Assembly: GCA_963734625.1 (NCBI GenBank)
Contig: CAVTHW010000016.1
Span: 186,001 to 250,000, forward strand
Direction of reading: 5' to 3'
DNA: 64,000 bases
Origin: CAVTHW01 sp963734625
GTDB lineage: Bacteria > Acidobacteriota > Terriglobia > Bryobacterales > Bryobacteraceae
In this document: positions 1-7,063 of the stretch, piece by piece
Position numbering within the stretch: position 1 is the first letter of the stretch
Layout: every line of letters begins with the position of its first letter
The notes under the pieces: model-generated
Database searches by the model: none
Told to the model about the DNA's origin: nothing
The model's input: only the letters and a program-made list of their open reading frames with translations
Program-made: the position numbers and the translations under genes

Positions 1-698
1 TCGATCTCCGCTAATCCGGCGCGTAAGTAGGCCACGACCAGGCAGACGCATCCGATCAGGAGCGCACTCGACTCCACGCCTGACCAGCGCACGTCGTACG
101 CGGAATAGAGAAGTTCCTGGATCCGAATGTACAGGCGCGTGCCGAAGATCAGCGCCAGGCCCAGGATCACGAACTTGATCCGCCAGCGCATCGTTCCGAC
201 CGCCGATCGGACGGTCTGTTCCAGGTTCACCAGTATCCAAAAGCACGCAAGGAGAACGATGACGTTTGAGACATTGGCCACCGCACCAAAGCGCAGATGT
301 ACTTCTTGGCCCGCGAGCCCTGCCGGCACGTTCTCGAGGAGCTGGCGCTGGAATCCGAGCGTTAGAACGACAGGCAGCAGCGCGACAATTGCCAGGGGGA
401 GTCTCAACCGCGCCAGAGACTCGTGGTAATTAGGGCGCGAGTACGTCAGGCTGAAGCCAAGCCAGACCACGGGTACGAAGGACTTGACGATCAATCCGAG
501 TGTCAGCCAGCGCAGCACTTCGGACAACTGAGCAGAGTGCAAGATGAGGCCCGTGAACAGGCTGTCGAAGCCGAGAACCACCATCCCGGCAAAGAAGTAC
601 CACGTGACGAGCGAGGGCTTCTTCGGCAACAGACTGAGGAAAGCCAGGATCAGGCTGAAGATCGCAGCCGCCAACGGCAGTAAGGAGAAGAGCGTCAC
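1..698 (-). CDS. prsK: PEP-CTERM system sensor histidine kinase PrsK, N-terminal part (cut by window edge)
   Basis: The gene starts with GTG at 698, six bases after the exosortase stop and in the same frame, and runs off the left edge, so only about 232 N-terminal residues are seen. They form a series of hydrophobic helices followed by NLEQTVRSAVGTMRWRIKF, a segment I recognise from PrsK, the membrane kinase of exosortase-A loci. The GAF and kinase domains would lie outside the window. In this family PrsK works with PrsR, an activator of sigma-54 promoters, and two such promoters occur nearby (5004-5019 and 6811-6826). There is no clear ribosome binding site, so translation is probably coupled to the exosortase gene. 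Confidence 0.75.
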   Translation of the reverse strand, partial: MTLFSLLPLAAAIFSLILAFLSLLPKKPSLVTWYFFAGMVVLGFDSLFTGLILHSAQLSEVLRWLTLGLIVKSFVPVVWLGFSLTYSRPNYHESLARLRLPLAIVALLPVVLTLGFQRQLLENVPAGLAGQEVHLRFGAVANVSNVIVLLACFWILVNLEQTVRSAVGTMRWRIKFVILGLALIFGTRLYIRIQELLYSAYDVRWSGVESSALLIGCVCLVVAYLRAGLAEI

Positions 699-704
699 GT
701 GTTC

Positions 705-1652
705 TCAGCCTGGCGGGTTCAGCCGCTGCTCCTGGCGCCGCAACCACCACAACAGCAGGAACAGGGGAACCAGGGATAGGGCGAAAAATAAGGGGCCACC
801 CCGGCGGTGAATCACGCTGTCGATCATGTGGGGTCCAACATGCACGCAAAGCAGTCCGATGACGAGGATCCGGAACCCGTTCCGCAAGATCCCGAGCGGA
901 ATCACGAAGGCCACCAGCACGATCCTTCGCCACCGGGTTCTCAGAAAGAGATGGGACGCCAGCAGACCGGCGATGAACAGCACCCAACTGGAGCGGATCC
1001 CGCTGCACTCCTGGGCCACCCGGAGCACGATCCCGGGCAGTTGGAACACCGTACCTTGGCGAAACAGTGGGGTCCCAGCCACGGCGAAAAACAGGGCGGC
1101 GGCCTCCGCGGATGCGAGTGCGGAAGCCTTTTCCAGCCAATCCACCGCAGCGTCCGGCAACGGAACCATGAAAATCAGGAACGCGAAGGGAAAGGCCGCA
1201 GCGACCATCCATTTCGAGCCGAAAAACAGAAACCCACCGGCTGCGACGAAACTCGCAAACGCGAGGGCCATCAGGGCCAGTCCATCGTTGATACTCAAGC
1301 TCCCACGCCACACGCTCCCTGCAGCCAGTGCCGCGATTCCGATTCCACCCAGCGTGACCGTTCCGGCAATCGAACTGCGATAGGCAGCCAAGAGCCGCCC
1401 CCGCCGGATGTAAAGCAGGTAACCGGTGATAAACGGCACCAGGAGGATGTGCGAATGCAGCTCGCTCTGGGCGGCGTACAGCGTCAGCTTGATGAGTGGT
1501 TGAATGAACGCCAGCGTCAAGAAAACTAAGTAGCCAGCGCAGCCGACCATCCGCAACCGCTGCGGACCCGGCAGGTCCCGCCACGTCGCCGACCCGCCAC
1601 CGCGCTGGTCGACGGCTGACGCGACAATAGCCTTTCCTCGTTCGGATGCCAT
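705..1652 (-). CDS. xrtA: Exosortase (XrtA-like transmembrane transpeptidase)
   Basis: This 315-residue polytopic membrane protein belongs to the exosortase/archaeosortase family, which cleaves and anchors proteins that carry a C-terminal PEP-CTERM signal. The family landmarks are visible: SELHSHILLVPFITGYLL near residue 70, the catalytic cysteine in QECSGIRSS (about C216), the arginine in GILRNGFR (about R257) and the histidine of HRRGG (about H282). It is a single-domain form without the EpsI extension. It sits directly upstream of prsK, and two PEP-CTERM substrates lie 4-5 kb away. The ATG at 1652 has only a weak ribosome binding site. The substrate assignment is inference from proximity. 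Confidence 0.93.
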   Translation of the reverse strand: MASERGKAIVASAVDQRGGGSATWRDLPGPQRLRMVGCAGYLVFLTLAFIQPLIKLTLYAAQSELHSHILLVPFITGYLLYIRRGRLLAAYRSSIAGTVTLGGIGIAALAAGSVWRGSLSINDGLALMALAFASFVAAGGFLFFGSKWMVAAAFPFAFLIFMVPLPDAAVDWLEKASALASAEAAALFFAVAGTPLFRQGTVFQLPGIVLRVAQECSGIRSSWVLFIAGLLASHLFLRTRWRRIVLVAFVIPLGILRNGFRILVIGLLCVHVGPHMIDSVIHRRGGPLFFALSLVPLFLLLWWLRRQEQRLNPPG

Positions 1653-1771
1653 TCAGTGGCCCGGATTTAGCACAGGCGTTCGTGATGCCGCTTTGGTTGA
1701 TGTTCGGCAACGCCCATCCGAGCGACAGTTATCTCAACCTCAAACCCTATCACAGTTGGTATGCGCGGTGA
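1646..1771 (+). pseudogene. Possible C-terminal remnant of an unknown protein
   Basis: A 41-codon reading frame overlaps the first bases of the exosortase gene on the other strand and ends LKPYHSWYAR at a TGA (1769-1771). The composition, rich in aromatic residues and prolines, looks like a real protein end and not a chance frame. An in-frame TAG lies at 1628-1630 and no ribosome binding site is seen. I do not recognise the family. It may be the tail of a gene whose front was lost when this junction formed. Confidence 0.25.
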
Positions 1772-1847
1772 AGGGCTGGGTCGGTCTATCGGTACTAGTG
1801 GCCTGTCGTGGTGAGTTCGTTAGCATGGCGGCACCCGGCGGCGGACA

Positions 1848-2006
1848 TTGGCGTATTCCAAAGCGCTGATGCGCAGCGTTTCCACCAGAGAATACCAGGA
1901 AGTCTTGCCGCAGATGGCGGCCACCGTCGGAGTATCGCGGAGCGCCATCAGTCGCAAGTTGGTCGAGGCCAGCATCGAACAGCTCCAGCAGTGGCAGGAG
2001 CGCCGC
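1848..2006 (+). pseudogene. IS256/Mutator-type transposase fragment
   Basis: About 53 codons read KALMRSVSTREYQEVLP, then AATVGVSRSAISRKLVEAS. This matches the helix-turn-helix region of IS256-family (Mutator) transposases, where the usual form is STRKYE...ADTVGVSKSAVSREFIEAS. Nothing upstream or downstream in any frame continues the protein: the catalytic DDE domain is absent and no terminal inverted repeats were seen. The rest of the 600-base gap (1653-2258) shows nothing else I can identify. The scrap sits between the exosortase gene and the sugar transferase gene and marks a past insertion or deletion there. Confidence 0.7.
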
Positions 2007-2258
2007 AGTCCGCCCGACCTAGCCTTAGAGACTCTGAAAAACCTTTTTGGGATTGTCTCGGGCCGGACGCCTACTTCCGTTCGTGCCTGCGAATCCCGGC
2101 CCCCCCGAGGCGAAGGTCCTACCCCTGGGGCTCTCCTGCCGCCCCCGGTCCAGGCTTGGCCCACGGGACTTCTCTGGACCATGCGGGCCCCGCCGGCCGA
2201 TTCTGTCGGCGGGACCGCCGGCGAATCGGGCAGGTCTGGTGCGCCAGGTCTTGGGTTC

Positions 2259-3668
2259 TCAGTGCGCCCCTCGGCCGGTCAGCACTTGAGGGATCGTCAA
2301 CAGCAGAATCTTCCAGTCCAGCGTAAGCGACCAGTTGTCGATGTACTGCATGTCCAGGCTCATCCAGGTCTCGAAATCCAGGTTGTCCCGTCCTTCGATC
2401 GCCCACGAGCAGGTCAGGCCCGGCCGCATGCGCAGCCGCCGACGTTGCCAGCCTTTGTAATTGTCCACCTCGGCCTGAACCGCCGGACGTGGGCCCACCA
2501 GGGACATGTCTCCCTTGAGCACGTTCCAGAGTTGCGGCCACTCGTCAATCGAGAACTTGCGGAGCCAGCGGCCAACCGGCGTCAACCGGGGATCGTCTTG
2601 TATCTTGAACGCCGTAGATCTCATGCTGAGGTGTTCGAGCTGCGCCCTGAGTTCCTCGGCATTCTGGCACATGGAGCGGAACTTGTAACAAGTGAACCGC
2701 CGGCCGTTCAAACCGCACCGCACCTGCCTGAAGACCACCGGCCCCGGCGAGGTCAACCGAATCAGCAGCGCCACCAGCAGCATGAACGGGAACAGCAGCA
2801 CCAGCGCGGCCCCCGCAAGCACCACGTCGATTACGCGCTTGACCAGCAGCCGGATCTCGTCATGCGGCGCTGCCGAGAACGTCAGCAACGGGAGCGTACC
2901 CAACCGGTCCAGGTACATCTCGCTGTTGACGTGCGGGAAGAAATCCAGGACAATGCGCGTGCGCACGCCCTCCTGGTCGCACAGCACGAAGATGTCCTCG
3001 AATTCCGCCAGGTTCTGGCTTTCCACCGTAAGGATGATCTCGTCCACCACCTGCCCGCGAAGCAGGGCCGGCAACTCCCTCAAATGGTGCACAGGGTATT
3101 CGGATTTCAGTCGCAGGCTGCCCTGCTCGCCGGCCAGGAACCCCGCCAGCCGTATGCCGTATCGCGCCGACTGTTCCAACGCTTCTCCCAGCCGGCGCGC
3201 GCTCGCCCCCGTCCCCACCACCAGCACGTTGTGCGGCGCCCCGAACTCCCGGCCCGTGACGCGCGCGAGGTTCGTCGCGGCCAGCCGAAAGGCGCAAAGC
3301 AGCCCCCAGGAGTAGAGCGCGAACAGCGCCAGGAACGATCGACTCAGCGGGAACTCCAGCCGCAGCAGATATTGGAAAGCGGCCAGCGAGAGTGTGCCGA
3401 GCGCGGTCTGCTTAAAGCTGTCACGCACCACCTTCAGCGGGTTCCCGGAGTCCAGCCGGTCGTACACGTTGAGCCAGGACCCGATCAGTATCCAAACCAG
3501 TATTGAGAAGCCCAGCAGCAGTACTTTGACCGGGAGAATCAGGTAGAAAACGTGTTCGAAAGAAAGCCAGATCCGGCTCTGGTAAGCGGCTTCGAAAGCC
3601 AGCGCCGTGACCAGGATATCGGATAGACCGAAAAGAACCTTCGCTTTTCTTCTATGCCGGCTAAACAC
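2259..3668 (-). CDS. Polyprenyl-phosphate sugar-1-phosphate transferase (EPS initiating enzyme)
   Basis: This 469-residue protein transfers a sugar phosphate to undecaprenyl phosphate, the first step of exopolysaccharide repeat-unit synthesis at the inner membrane. Residues 1-130 hold four predicted membrane helices. A CoA-binding-like Rossmann segment follows (NVLVVGTGASARRLGEAL). A further helix near 275 leads into the bacterial sugar transferase domain, with GPVVFRQVRCGLNGRRF, YKFRSM, the catalytic region IDEWPQLWNVLKGDMSLVGP and RPGLTCSW. Length and order fit the WbaP/EpsL-type exopolysaccharide glycosylphosphotransferase family. It is part of the exosortase/EPS locus. It has no close partner on its own strand, since the next gene (3845) runs the opposite way. 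Confidence 0.93.
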   Translation of the reverse strand: MFSRHRRKAKVLFGLSDILVTALAFEAAYQSRIWLSFEHVFYLILPVKVLLLGFSILVWILIGSWLNVYDRLDSGNPLKVVRDSFKQTALGTLSLAAFQYLLRLEFPLSRSFLALFALYSWGLLCAFRLAATNLARVTGREFGAPHNVLVVGTGASARRLGEALEQSARYGIRLAGFLAGEQGSLRLKSEYPVHHLRELPALLRGQVVDEIILTVESQNLAEFEDIFVLCDQEGVRTRIVLDFFPHVNSEMYLDRLGTLPLLTFSAAPHDEIRLLVKRVIDVVLAGAALVLLFPFMLLVALLIRLTSPGPVVFRQVRCGLNGRRFTCYKFRSMCQNAEELRAQLEHLSMRSTAFKIQDDPRLTPVGRWLRKFSIDEWPQLWNVLKGDMSLVGPRPAVQAEVDNYKGWQRRRLRMRPGLTCSWAIEGRDNLDFETWMSLDMQYIDNWSLTLDWKILLLTIPQVLTGRGAH

Positions 3669-3844
3669 TCCTGGGAAAGCATATCAGAAAACCCGAAAGC
3701 GCGAGGCCAGGGAGTAGGGACGTGGGGAAAAAGCACGACTCCTCCGCTGATCGTCCTTGCTAAGATGGAGGGCGTGTTGATCGCTATCTCGATCAGTAAC
3801 CCGGCAGCCGGATCTCGCTGTGAGCGTCGGGACGAGGAGGCGCG

Positions 3845-4453
3845 ATGACAGGTGGCGCATCCGGTTCCGAAGTGTGGGCGCTCCGTCAAGAGCTCGCCAC
3901 GGTTCGCGACAGCATCAGAAAGCGTACGCTCAAGCAAAGGATACTTATGGCTGAGGCGGAACCCGACGAGAGTGACCCCGAAGAATCCACCGGGAACCGC
4001 GATGACTGCCTCACCGGGGTAGCAGCACCTCCCTTGAAACCCGGTCCTCGGATTGTTGCCGCTGGGGAAAAGGAGCAGGCTGCTACCCAACTGGCTAGGG
4101 CTTTGATGGAGGCCTTTGCAGACTACTTCGTGGGTGCGGAGCGGCAGGCTCAAAGTCAGGCGGAGATTGTGGGGACTTCCCTGCGCCAGGAGCTTGAGAA
4201 GCAGCGAGACAGTGTTGAAAGCATGATCGAACTTCTTGCTGAGCGGCTCGGGCAGCAGGCCGAGACCCTCTCTTCGGTGCGGAGAGTCCTGGACGGCATG
4301 GGCGACAGGCTTGATCGGCAGGCGGATGCGATTCGCTCACTCAGCGAGTTGCAGGTGCAGCATGCCATGGCTCTGAAACTGCTCCTGGAAGCTCTGGGTG
4401 GGGCGAGCGTTTCAGCCGAGGCCGTAGGCCAGCCACGGGACGGCCGGCTCTGA
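3845..4453 (+). CDS. Unknown coiled-coil protein
   Basis: This is a 202-residue protein of no family I recognise. The ATG has a strong ribosome binding site (AGGAGG, four bases upstream), which supports it as a real gene. Residues 1-80 are polar and look disordered; residues 85-185 form a long heptad-patterned coiled coil with several QADAIR/QAETLSS-like turns. The C-terminal coil resembles the end of the zinc-ribbon protein at 34864-35568 (QADAIRSL here, QADAIRRL there), so the two may be related modules. There is no signal peptide or membrane segment. It lies alone between the sugar transferase gene and the PilZ gene, both on the opposite strand. Function unknown. Confidence 0.7.
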   Translation: MTGGASGSEVWALRQELATVRDSIRKRTLKQRILMAEAEPDESDPEESTGNRDDCLTGVAAPPLKPGPRIVAAGEKEQAATQLARALMEAFADYFVGAERQAQSQAEIVGTSLRQELEKQRDSVESMIELLAERLGQQAETLSSVRRVLDGMGDRLDRQADAIRSLSELQVQHAMALKLLLEALGGASVSAEAVGQPRDGRL

Positions 4454-4518
4454 CCTGAGCCCAGGTCACTTCGTCGCGGGGAAGCGTGACCCTCCTATTG
4501 GCGCGGAAAGAACTACGT

Positions 4519-4959
4519 TCAGGCAGTGTCGTCGCCCACGATCTCGGGTTCAGAGAGTGGGGGAATGTCGGTCGCCTGCAGATCGTCTGCACCGGCGTCA
4601 AGGGATGCACATGGCTGCGTCTGGAGCTCATACCTGGTGAATGACATCGCTGCTCTATCGGCTTCGTGCCGGACCACCCGCCCCACGACGACAAGCGCTA
4701 AAGGGATCCCGCCTCTGCGCCTGGCCGGCCAGTTCAGGGCGAGGGTTAGCGATTGACCCAGGGGCGGCGGATCCTCGGTGGTGAATGAGATTCCCCCGCT
4801 GCTCACGTCCAAACTGGTCCCGCCTCGGACTACACCTCTTGGCTCCCGAAAGCGAACGCTTCTCTGGATTTGGAACCGTTGCCTCCCGCGGCGGTCCTCC
4901 GAGACAGATGACCTGAAGTCCTCGCTGAGCGCCGTGCGACGACTTGAGATATTCTTCAC
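4519..4959 (-). CDS. PilZ-domain protein
   Basis: This 146-residue protein carries one PilZ domain, the usual c-di-GMP receptor: RRGRQRFQIQR (the RxxxR motif region) is followed by SLDVSSGGISF (the D/NxSxxG motif) and a beta-barrel-like stretch. I place the start at GTG 4959, not the upstream in-frame ATG at 5079, because GGAG lies five bases before the GTG and a sigma-54 promoter (5004-5019) lies between the two. The C-terminal 35 residues are acidic and of unknown role. The location suggests c-di-GMP control of polysaccharide output or PEP-CTERM gene expression; that is inference. Confidence 0.85.
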   Translation of the reverse strand: MKNISSRRTALSEDFRSSVSEDRRGRQRFQIQRSVRFREPRGVVRGGTSLDVSSGGISFTTEDPPPLGQSLTLALNWPARRRGGIPLALVVVGRVVRHEADRAAMSFTRYELQTQPCASLDAGADDLQATDIPPLSEPEIVGDDTA

Positions 4960-5003
4960 CTTTTCTCCTTTAGGAGGCAACGAGTTGGGCCGTCGGGTTT
5001 CCG

Positions 5004-5019
5004 AGCAATACCCCTGCCA
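5004..5019 (-). promoter_or_regulatory. Sigma-54 promoter for the PilZ gene
   Basis: On the minus strand the sequence reads TGGCAGGGGTATTGCT. It matches the sigma-54 consensus TGGCAC-N5-TTGCW at the -24 GG, the -12 GC, the flanking TGGCA and the TTGCT, with exact spacing. Transcription would begin near 4993, leaving about 34 bases before the GTG at 4959. Confidence 0.75.
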
Positions 5020-5140
5020 GACCCCAAGTGTTTGAGAAGATTGACCCAGGGCTGAAAGTCTAGCCCCGGTTTCTCCCACAAACTTGGAGCTTTAGCCGAA
5101 AAGTTGGAGATGCCCCCAGCGGAGCGCTGGCGCACCGACG

Positions 5141-5797
5141 TCAGGGAACAATGATCTGATCGCCGCTCTCGAGCAGGATGTTCTGCGACTCGTTCTTACC
5201 GTGAATGAAGTCCTGGTAGTTGAATCGAAAACGTTTTGTGCCCCTCAGGACGGTGATGTTCTTGCTGTTGGCGTAGTCCTGGAAGCCGCCAGCGATGGCG
5301 AGCGCCTGCAGTATCGTCGTGGGTACCACCAGGGGGTAGGAGCCCGGACGCGTGACTTGTCCGATAGCGAAGTACTTCTTGCTGTTCACGGCGGATACCG
5401 ATACCATCACGTTGGGGACGGTCACGTACTTGGACCAGGCCGTCTTAAGATTTTCCGCCAGAGTCTCAGGCGTGAGGCCGCCTGCCTGCACATCCCCCAG
5501 CAAGGGCAGTGAGACCTTGCCGTCGAGGCGAACTAACGCGGCATTTGAGAGGTCCGGTTCTCTCCACACCTCAATCTTCAGGATGTCCTCCGCCCCAATG
5601 ACATATGTCTTGGGATCGACCGGGGCTCCTACGGTATTGAGCGATTTCTCGTCTTCGGACCTCGGGCTGCTGCGGGCAGCTCGCTGCTGGGCGGCTGCGG
5701 CGAAGCAGCATAGCAGCGCAAGCGACAATCCGATCGCCGTCATCCTCGAGAGCACGCGTCTTTGAGCCAAGGTCCTAGTTACGGCGCACATACTCAT
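5141..5797 (-). CDS. Polysaccharide export protein (Wza/EpsE-like, periplasmic/outer membrane)
   Basis: This 218-residue secreted protein has a signal peptide (hydrophobic core IGLSLALLCCFAAAA). The Poly_export domain follows (YVIGAEDILKIEVWREPDLSNAALVRLDGKVSLPLLGDV), then one SLBB-like segment (YFAIGQVTRPGSYPL...TILQALAIAGGF), and it ends LESGDQIIVP. It resembles the short export proteins of XrtA-associated EPS loci more than full-length Wza, which has more C-terminal sequence. The second ATG (5791) is better spaced from GGGAG than the first. It probably forms or contacts the outer-membrane exit for the polymer begun by the transferase at 2259-3668. The CC pair in the signal region could be a lipobox variant, but this is uncertain. 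Confidence 0.88.
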   Translation of the reverse strand: MSMCAVTRTLAQRRVLSRMTAIGLSLALLCCFAAAAQQRAARSSPRSEDEKSLNTVGAPVDPKTYVIGAEDILKIEVWREPDLSNAALVRLDGKVSLPLLGDVQAGGLTPETLAENLKTAWSKYVTVPNVMVSVSAVNSKKYFAIGQVTRPGSYPLVVPTTILQALAIAGGFQDYANSKNITVLRGTKRFRFNYQDFIHGKNESQNILLESGDQIIVP

Positions 5798-5903
5798 TCT
5801 CCCTTTCCTTCGGAGCCCGCCCTCACGGCGAGCAGCCCCGGATCGCTCGACCGGGTTTGGTGCGCATGCGGTCGGACTATGCCAAACCCGCTTCTTCCCG
5901 AGT

Positions 5904-6536
5904 TCAGAGCGTTGCCGAGCGGAACCTTCTCAAACAAAAGACCACCAATAGGACACTCATTCCCAACAGGACAATCGAAGATGGTTCCGGCACGGGTTGT
6001 GGTGGGTCGATGATAAACTCCTGCACCTGCCCCTCTCCCCTTAGAGACACAGGACTCAAGTTCGTCACGATCATGAATTTGTTCGGGTCTATCGTTGTGT
6101 AGTTTGCAGCAGCTAGATTGAGCCACTCGTTGGAACCAGGCGTTGGGGCACTGGAAACAAACAACCGCCAGATCGTGGCTTGAATGTCAGCATAGGCTGC
6201 AGGGCTTGAAGCGTATTGGGTTGTCAGCCAGGCCGCCTCCCAGTACAGCTTCTGAGCGTCCGGCAAGCCGCCGTAGCGAGTGTTGCTCAGATCCGCGCTG
6301 CTCAGCGGTGTCAGATTCGCCCACCACGTCTGGCCGAGATGAACCTCATTAGCAAAATCGTTGCAGTATAGCTCATACGGTTTTCCATCCAGAGTTCCGT
6401 AGTACGGGCCAACGAAATAGCCAAAGGCCTCGACTCCGTTGACCCCCGTGAGGGTGACCTCCACTGGGTCGGCAACCGCGGAGCCTGTTCCCAAGATCCA
6501 CAGCATGAAAATGAGAAGAGCGCATTTCACTCGCAT
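5904..6536 (-). CDS. PEP-CTERM sorted extracellular protein
   Basis: The protein of about 210 residues has an N-terminal signal peptide (MRVKCALLIFMLWILGTGSAVA) and a classic PEP-CTERM tail: VPEPSSIVLLG, a hydrophobic helix, then the basic end RRFRSATL. It is therefore a likely substrate of the exosortase at 705-1652. The mature part (about 165 residues) resembles PEP-CTERM proteins of unknown function, with the pattern YCNDF...LGQTWWANLT...YWEAAWLTTQY. I chose the ATG at 6536 because it starts a normal signal peptide; an in-frame ATG at 6572 would add 12 residues. A possible weak sigma-54 site lies at 6632-6647. Confidence 0.88.
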   Translation of the reverse strand: MRVKCALLIFMLWILGTGSAVADPVEVTLTGVNGVEAFGYFVGPYYGTLDGKPYELYCNDFANEVHLGQTWWANLTPLSSADLSNTRYGGLPDAQKLYWEAAWLTTQYASSPAAYADIQATIWRLFVSSAPTPGSNEWLNLAAANYTTIDPNKFMIVTNLSPVSLRGEGQVQEFIIDPPQPVPEPSSIVLLGMSVLLVVFCLRRFRSATL

Positions 6537-6695
6537 GAAATAATCGTATGCGGCAAGTGATACGCAAATCAAGATATGCGGGGGTTAATTCGCTCCAGTA
6601 CCGGCGCAGTCTAGTACTACAGTACTTCGGCTGCGGGGCCAGCGCCAGTCCGGCAAGATTACGATACTGTGCGCGCGGCGGCGGCCGCACCCCCG

Positions 6696-6759
6696 AAAGT
6701 ATGGGAAGAAATCCTTCGACGTTGGATAAAGTATGGGAAGAAGTCCTTCAACGTTGGAT
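6696..6759 (+). repeat. 32-bp tandem duplication, candidate activator (UAS) site
   Basis: Two head-to-tail 32-bp units (6696-6727 and 6728-6759) differ at only two positions. Each contains AAAGTATGGGAAGAA and an imperfect dyad ATCC-N9-GGAT. They lie about 78-141 bases upstream of the start predicted from the sigma-54 promoter at 6811-6826, the normal position for an enhancer-binding protein. A PrsR site is an attractive guess but is not shown. Confidence 0.6.
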
Positions 6760-6810
6760 CCTGACATCCTTCGTAGACAACAAAAGTCCGCGTTTTCAAT
6801 GTGTTCCCGA

Positions 6811-6826
6811 TGGCATACGGCGTGCA
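6811..6826 (+). promoter_or_regulatory. Sigma-54 promoter for the 59-residue PEP-CTERM gene
   Basis: The sequence TGGCATACGGCGTGCA has GG and GC separated by exactly ten bases, with TGGCA and TGCA as in sigma-54 promoters. The predicted start is near 6837, about 47 bases before the ATG at 6884. Confidence 0.7.
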
Positions 6827-6883
6827 GCAAAATCTTTTCCTCATCGACGCGGCCAAAGTGCGAGAGGCGTGAAAGGAGTGGAC

Positions 6884-7063
6884 ATGAATAGGAAGCTGAC
6901 GTTCGTTTTGGCGTTGATCGTTTTCCTCATGATGGGGATGACGGCGTTCGCGGATTCCGATTTTGACGGTGTACAAGTACCTGAGCCGTCCTCGATTGTC
7001 GTGCTGAGTATCGGCTTGGCTGCGGTCGCGTATGCCGCCTGGAGACGCAACCACAAGAAGTAG
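6884..7063 (+). CDS. Minimal PEP-CTERM protein (59 residues)
   Basis: The ATG at 6884 follows AAAGGAG with a six-base spacer. The product consists almost only of sorting signals: a signal peptide (MNRKLTFVLALIVFLMMGM...FA), then about eight residues (DSDFDGVQ), then VPEPSSIVVLS, a hydrophobic helix and the basic tail RRNHKK. After signal peptidase and exosortase cleavage almost nothing would remain. It has its own sigma-54 promoter and an upstream tandem repeat, so it is regulated as a real gene. The glycosyltransferase gene at 7064 begins at the very next base. Possible roles include a signal peptide product, a scaffold for glycosylation, or a reporter of exosortase activity; none can be decided from sequence. 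Confidence 0.88.
   Translation: MNRKLTFVLALIVFLMMGMTAFADSDFDGVQVPEPSSIVVLSIGLAAVAYAAWRRNHKK

Noticed and set aside
6613..6627. AGTACT repeated in TAGTACTACAGTACTT
   Set aside because: Each AGTACT is self-complementary by itself; without further copies it is probably chance.
6632..6647. Sigma-54-like site TGGCGCTGGCCCCGCA upstream of the PEP-CTERM gene at 5904
   Set aside because: GG and GC have the right spacing, but the -12 box has CC in place of TT, so support is too weak for a feature.
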